This document shows positions 58,435 through 64,000 of a stretch of 64,000 bases of DNA, in pieces. The position numbers were made by a program, and so were the translations under genes. Below the pieces are notes generated by a model. It saw nothing but the letters and a program-made list of their open reading frames with translations, made no database searches and was not told where the DNA came from. Position 1 is the stretch's first letter. Every line of letters begins with the position of its first letter. The DNA is taken from positions 6,640,001 to 6,704,000 of the forward strand of contig JAYKKT010000048.1 of assembly GCA_036023115.1 (NCBI GenBank), read 5' to 3'. This DNA is from Brasenia schreberi (Eukaryota > Streptophyta > Magnoliopsida > Nymphaeales > Cabombaceae).

Positions 58435-61400
58435 AGTAGCAAAGTCGCACGGTGACTCACAGTGCTCCCGTTGTTCCTCATCTTCGATTACATTATGGCA
58501 TCCACAGGACTGAGTAAATGCCTCGCAGCTTCCCTGTTCATACAAGAGGAGGATAGTATCATTGATCTTCCTCATGAAAATGATGTAACAGGTTTGCTAG
58601 ACATCCAAAAGCATCAATGGTTCAATATTGAACACAAATTTTCAATAGAATAGGAGCGTTTAATATGTGAAAAGAAAATAGCGTGAACTAAGACATGATA
58701 TCAAAAGACATATACACAAAGAAGCTCAACCTGATGCTTGTCATCCATTTAGTTAAAGGTGTCTTGCTAAAACAACAAACACCCTTTGATGGAAAAAGGC
58801 ATTGTATCGATGTATTTCAGAAGCAGATAATCGGCTTAGTATGGCTAAGAGATGGCAAGAGAGATTCTCAGCATTTATCACCATAAAGTATGACATCAGG
58901 ATGAGTCACTGGCTTGTTTGATAATTGATGATCCATTTATTAGCCTTTTATTTTGAATCAACGTTTAGTTCACATGCTCTCTGTTAATATGTAATAGGGT
59001 ACGCGGGCCCTTAGGGCCCGCGACATCATGGCCGAAGGGCCAGGGCCATGCTGGCCCTGGCCACTGGGGGTCCCCAACGGCTACTAGCCGTTGGGAGCAC
59101 CCCCAACGGCTAGTGCTGGCCGGCCAGCACTAGCCCACTAAGCCCTCTCTTGCTTCTTTGCTTGAAGTCTTCTTCTCCTTGTAATGTCTATAAATAAGAC
59201 ACCATTTCATGAATAAAATCATGCAGTCTTGCACTGCTTCTTAACTTGTTTTGTATGTGCTTCCGCTCTTGTTAATAATTCTTGAAGATAGACATTCGTG
59301 AGTGAATGTCATTTGACTCTTGGCGATTTGGTGATATTGATTCGTGCCGCATCAACCTTTGATCATCGGCAACTATTTACACTCTCGTCTAAAGGCATGT
59401 ACAAATCACAAAAGCAAAAAGCTACAGAAAGGTTAAGCTGTGGTTCGTATTTGGATAAAACAGAAATGGGTTAGTAGACAAAGCACACCTTATTTTATGT
59501 CTGGCTTCCTAACCAAAGCACTCCCAAACCACAGCTGTAAGACTGACCGCATTACTGAAACTGATACATCTTGAAGTCTTATTTCGCAATAGGACAAACT
59601 ATACCATACTGAAATTACAATTAGCCACTATGAGACCAGAGATCTAAGAATCTGATAGCATTTGGAGCCCTATATTTAGTATTGGTTCTCTTTTGTGGTA
59701 AGGGGGTGATGAATCATTACTTAGCCTCCATCTACTTACATGAGGATTACAACAACTACCAAATCTTTTTCCATACTAGATGAGGTTGGCTACATGTATT
59801 CTTTGTTTCTGTAGAGCCCAATCATGCACCATGCTAGCAGTTAACTCAACATAAGTTAAATCATTCTTTGTTATTTCTTTCCAACACTTTTGTGGTCTTT
59901 CTGTTTCTCTTTTAATATTTTCACAACCTAGTTTCTCATACCTTCTTACCGAAGATCTCGTTCGTCCAAATCATCTTAAACGATTTTCTCTTATTTTTCA
60001 AAACTTTATCGGATTTATCTACCATGGATTCTACGTACATGAGGATTACACAAAAATAAAAGCACGCTCTTCTAAAACTTGGAAGAACATTGCAAAACAT
60101 TTACATTTATTATATATACTGCAAGCACGGGTTCCTAAAGCATTAACCAAATATAGAATGTGAACTATAAGGCGAGATATGATATTTTATTAGTGCACCA
60201 CTGACTTACATTACCAAGCTGATTCAGACTTTATGAATGTTGAAAAGAATTCAACTGCTAAATCTAGATGATTCTTGTTTAGTTTTCACAAAATAGAAGA
60301 AGAAATATGCTCTCTGCAACTCCTAGAAGGTTATGAAGCTCAACTTTGTAAGCAGTACAAGCATGTCATTTGCCAAACTAGTAGTCAATTGCAAGGATCA
60401 GCATAAATAATATATACTCCAAAGGTGCAGCACACATTACGACAACAATCTATACTTGCTACGGATGTTTTATCAAGAAATTATGATGCATCATCCAACA
60501 GAATGAACGAGAAGTTGTAAACAAATAGGGATTTGTCTCAGCTGAAAATTAAACTAACTTAATAAGTGAGTCCATGACAAATCTTCTAGCTAATTATTGC
60601 TGATGAATATAAATCAATGATATGTGCTGAAGGAAATCATGCCTCAAGGTTGAACCTCTGGCGGATTGCAGTGTGGCTAGGATATGAAAACCATGGTACT
60701 AAAATGTTCCCACCGAACAGATAACTTCCCAGGAGGTATAGACCAGTATATGGCAAGCAGTGGTTTGCATATGTGCCTGGACCAGCTCCAATCCTCTCAA
60801 CATTGCTTCCATACAGCATGCAAGGAACAAAACTTCCAAGAAGGCCTAATGAAAAAATGTAACCTTTGTCAGCACCAAGATACCTCTAATACAAATGTGC
60901 AGCACTACAATGTCACTCCTAAGAGCTTCGACTGATCATAAGGTTAATTTAATAAATAACCAGGGAAGGTATCATTTTATGAGATATATGAGGAGAAAAA
61001 TTGAAGCCCATATTCCAAGAACATCATCAGTTCATAATCCAGATTTTAGACCAGATTAAATCACCATGCACCATGAGTGGGCATTCCAGGAATCCAGTGC
61101 CTGTGAGCCGACAACTAAAAATTAAGGACACTAACCAGCAGATTTGTTCGGAACAAGAAAGTAAGAACAAACCATAAGCACTTTGCCTTTGAGCACATAA
61201 CAACGTTTGTGTAAAGTGGCCACTGATATAAGTCCCAGTGTCAGATGAGTATTGAAGCATCAAATACATCAGACACTGGGAAACATCAAATCCCATACCA
61301 CTATCTTAATATAAAAGACTGTGGTACAAAAGAGAAACAGAAGAAGTGAAAAAGAAGAAATGATATTTTTTTCCGTAATTGGCAATCATTTGACCTTACT

Positions 61401-62909
61401 CAACCAATAACATGCATTTGAAACAGCACGGTGGCTTGCTGCCACAAGATCATGAAAGATAAGCGAGTTTGTTTTGTTCATTGAGAAAGCTTGCAACTGG
61501 TACAAGACTGGCGCCTCTTGTCATGTAGCTTGTGAAACATACATTTGATCATAGCAATGGAAATTCTCTCATCAACTAAGAAATTTCTCATCTCCTTCTA
61601 CCTTTGTCATTGCATGGTGGATTATCCCAAAACAAAAACAAGTCAAGCCATAATCCAAATAAACATCTTATGTTTATTTTGTTGTTCCATGACTCCATTC
61701 ATCATGAAGTTTTTCGACAAATCTAACCGAATACTGATTACTAAAATTCTCTTCCCAGTCCAAAGACCACATTTAGTTCAGCTGTATTATTTAGACTAGA
61801 AAATGAAATTAGTGAAAGAAGAAAATTTATGATAATGGTAGAATGTCTCTAAAACATCACGAGATTCAAACACTATCAGGATTCAAATTAATTTTTGCTT
61901 GATTTGGGAGAATCTCTTCAGAAAAAAAAAATCAAGGTTCATATAAGATCCGTACCATATAGTGTTTGGATAGTATTCGTTTAATTTGATACTTATTATC
62001 TTTTAATTGATTGAATGTTATCAGCTTGACAAGTTCTCTTGATCACAATTCATAATCAGTTTGACAAGTTCTCTTGCTCACAATTCTTAATTTGGTAAGT
62101 TCATGATGCATATAGGAGTCAGTTATCATGAAATGGAGATTGAAGAAAGATTGAGAATTTCTAGTTATTTCCAAATTTAAATTAACCATGGATCCCATCT
62201 CAATGCCAACGTCAAACATGCAACCTCACGGCTATGGAGGATATAACATCACATTTTGGTTCACCAACTTCAAATCCATCTTTATGAAATCGGAATTATT
62301 CAGGCGTCAGTATCAATTCATTTTTCAATTTGTTCGTGGAATACAAATCGTGTTAATACAATAAATCTTCAAAGCAAATATGCAAATGCAACGAAAACAC
62401 TTCTAATTTCAGTAAAATTAATTATTCCCTCACAGGATCGAAACTCTGGCTGAAATTTATCCGAAAACAATAGTTAAACTTCCATTTCCGAAGCAAACAA
62501 CAAAACCTATTTCAATCTGACCGTGTCACATCCCGGATCAACGAAGAAAATCCAACGTAAACAGCACGTGTTCCCAATTTGCCCAAAAATCCTCAAGATC
62601 TCGCACCCGGTCAAGGAAAAGCGACGAAAATTCACCGCAAAGAACAACTGAAACAAATTAAAGAAGAGGAACCCGTGGGGAAGGACGAAATACTCACAGA
62701 CTTCGAGATCGCTGCTGCAGAACTCATCGTTGCGGCCAAGACAGGCGAAAAGGGAGGAATTCCACTGTGATCGAACGACGGGCTCGCCGACGACGCTACC
62801 GTGCCCTAACGGGAGGCCGTCCGCCGGCAGCCACCGCCTCCTCCCTTCTTCCTTCTTTCTTCTCTTCGTTCCCCAGGAAAGGACTTCCTTCCTCCTCTTC
62901 CATCACCCA

Positions 62910-62912
<3 letters not shown>
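58297..62912 (-). CDS. PLAC8 family / cell number regulator 8-like membrane protein, N-terminal frameshift
   Basis: Minus-strand exons: 62698-62912 (first), 60643-60845 and 58297-58533. Exon 1 supplies 'LGRNDEFCSSDLEV'. A cysteine codon split T/GC leads into exon 2 'LLGSFVPCMLYGSNVERIGA', then a hydrophobic 'CLPYTGLYLLGSYLFGGNIL' and 'PWFSYPSHTAIRQRFNLE'. Exon 3 gives 'GSCEAFTQSCGC', 'EDEEQREHCESPCDFATHFF', 'CQEGRELHRRVPHPGF' and ends 'PPVEQTMGRGL'. This is the CNR8-type PLAC8 layout; relatives are plasma-membrane proteins linked to organ size or metal transport. Oddities: the ATG frame (62912 or 62903, 'MEEEEGSPFLGNEEKK') hits a stop near 62796, while the conserved 'ADGLPLGHGSVVGEPVV' frame from about 62833 lacks any ATG. 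Intron 2 has a GC donor. The C-terminal end is tandemly duplicated. It is either a slightly damaged gene or an assembly indel. Confidence 0.85.
58977..59386. mobile_element. Solo LTR with 5-bp TSD and four GC-rich palindromes
   Basis: The LTR spans 58982-59381 (400 bp), TGTTAATATG to ACTATTTACA, with terminal near-inverted repeat TGTTAATA/TGTAAATA. CTCTC flanks it exactly at 58977-58981 and 59382-59386. The U3-like part holds four perfect palindromes within 132 bp: 59002-59022, 59038-59062, 59073-59095 and 59110-59133. A TATA box ('tctataaataag', about 59187) and 'gaataaaat' (about 59210) follow. It sits in intron 2 of the PLAC8-like gene. Confidence 0.82.
59752..60035 (-). mobile_element. 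RTE-type LINE, heavily 5'-truncated, with 15-bp TSD
   Basis: The minus-strand 3' end matches the LINE tail in degenerate form (plus-strand 'acaactaccaaatc', 'actagatgaggttggctaca') and continues into the C-terminal ORF region. TACATGAGGATTACA flanks it exactly at 59737-59751 and 60036-60050. It lies in intron 2 of the PLAC8-like gene, in sense orientation. Confidence 0.88.

Positions 62913-62967
<55 letters not shown>
62913..62967. repeat. (GA)n tract abutting the start codon of the PLAC8-like gene
   Basis: About 27 GA units (minus sense) end directly at the ATG at 62912. GA-rich leaders are common plant promoter/5' UTR features and can bind BPC-type GAGA factors. Confidence 0.9.
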
Positions 62968-62972
<5 letters not shown>

Positions 62973-63292
62973 AACAACAAGGAGGGACGCACGACGCAAG
63001 GGAAGAGTTGACTTCTATTGATTCGGTCGATGAAGGGGGAGCTCACTCGACTTTTGTATTAGGCTTTTCCAGAATAAGCCCCCCCTTTGTTGTTATTTCT
63101 AAATGCATTCCTCTTTCATCGGGATCAACTAACATAATCATGTAGAGGTCAATTGCTGATTGAATCATTAGTGTAAATATGTTCACCGGAGAATGTTTTG
63201 TCATGCATTTGTTTCTGAGAAGGAATTTTATGGGCTACTCACTAACGAAATTTTCTTAAAACTGTAATTTTTCAATAAACAATATTTAGAAC
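62968..63292 (-). promoter_or_regulatory. Proximal promoter region of the PLAC8-like gene
   Basis: This is the stretch between the GA tract and the hAT MITE. It contains a short C run (63079-63084) and AT-rich DNA. No TATA box was assigned with confidence. Confidence 0.35.
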
Positions 63293-63797
63293 CAATCTTA
63301 TAAAATTCGTAGTGTAGTGTATGAACCGATACGCATATTACTCGTATCGATACTTAAACCAATACTATTTAGATATCTAAATCACAAAACACCATTTATC
63401 TCACATATCAAGGTATATCATATGATACACTGCGATACGAGTAGTGTATCATACGATATATCTCTTATTGTATGATACGTTACATGTTTCAAAAATTATA
63501 TTTTTCAAAATTAAAGCTTGAGTGTGTTTAAATCCCTCTAGGTCAACTTTTTTGTCTTCTCTTACATGTTTATCCTTCCTCTCTTTAAGATTAATCCCTT
63601 TTTCTCTAAAAATCTCATATATATTCTAATTCCATTAATAATCATCAATTCTGAGTTTCAAAATGAGGCATGACAATGTGTACATGTGATTTGGTTTGTT
63701 TTGATGCAGGTGTTATTGTAACATATTGTACGATACCGTATGATACAGGTGTATTGATGCCCGTACAATAAGGTCAAGTATGATGTTTATAACATTG
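63293..63797. mobile_element. 505-bp hAT MITE with perfect 8-bp TSD
   Basis: The left end is CAATCTTATAAAATTC and the right end reads inward CAATGTTATAAACATC. TTTAGAAC flanks it exactly at 63285-63292 and 63798-63805. Subterminal 'gatacg', 'cgtatcgatac' and 'gtatgatac' motifs match those of the complete element at 1969-6739, whose transposase family probably mobilised it. No coding capacity. It lies 381 bp upstream of the PLAC8-like ATG. Confidence 0.88.
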
Positions 63798-64000
63798 TTT
63801 AGAACTGCCATTTAATTCGCTAACAACGGTTAAGATAACTATGATATTTGGCTTAATATGGTGATTTTCTTTTGGACTCCCTTAGTTTCAAGATAAGTAT
63901 CATAAATGCAAGTTTCATAATTCATTGCAAGTATAAGATGAATGAGTTTAGTCCCGTATCAAGGAGGGAATAGAATGAAGTAGGGGTTGAGTACTATAAA

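Noticed and set aside
62913..62999. Upstream ATG extending the PLAC8-like protein through the GA tract
   Set aside because: Would encode a long Arg-Glu repeat from the microsatellite; the ATG at 62912 or 62903 after the tract is more plausible.

Overview
The window is nuclear DNA from a flowering plant. It is AT-rich, has introns, and is mostly transposon-derived. Nothing in it fixes the species. I find three host genes, all on the minus strand and all split by introns. The first is a TIM14/Pam18 subunit of the mitochondrial presequence-import motor (about 13.3-17.4 kb, 3 coding exons, 112 aa, intact). The second is an IQ67-domain calmodulin-binding protein of the IQD family (24.3-27.7 kb, 5 coding exons, 460 aa, intact). 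The third is a PLAC8/cell-number-regulator-8-like membrane protein (58.3-62.9 kb, 3 exons). It carries an apparent N-terminal frameshift, a GC-AG intron and a duplicated 3' end. The genes are functionally unrelated neighbours.

Layout: 0-7 kb holds an LTR-less hAT DNA transposon with perfect 8-bp target duplications (1969-6739). Its degenerate BED/DUF659 transposase is split by a 5'-truncated RTE-type LINE that has its own 10-bp duplication. 7-13 kb is degraded repeat DNA. 13.3-17.4 kb is TIM14; one intron holds a SINE-like element and another holds a hAT-MITE end. 17.4-24.3 kb is intergenic, with SINEs, a perfect 20-bp hairpin and a compound microsatellite. 24.3-28.5 kb is the IQD gene. 28.8-31.2 kb is a decayed Copia. 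31-46 kb contains MITEs, microsatellites, 'aaccggaacc'-type repeats, SINEs and several tandem arrays. 46.7-57.5 kb is a nest of LTR elements, including a minus-strand Copia with both LTRs, PBS and PPT (47320-55427) that is interrupted by a second RTE LINE. 58-63.8 kb is the PLAC8-like gene, with a solo LTR and an RTE LINE in intron 2 and a hAT MITE upstream.

The most interesting system is a SINE/LINE partnership. The RTE LINE ends in a conserved 3' tail (roughly GACCCCGTCTAGT..GGGAAAAGGCTTAGTTGTTG). The same tail ends a tRNA-derived SINE (35399-35609, perfect 10-bp duplications). It also ends two diverged elements whose bodies derive from 5S ribosomal RNA (16638-16785 and 20973-21135). These look like a 5S-rRNA-derived SINE family mobilised by a plant RTE LINE. 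A separate tRNA-derived, A-tailed SINE family is present in three copies.

Limits: exon joins, alignments and repeat boundaries were made by eye. No database search was run.
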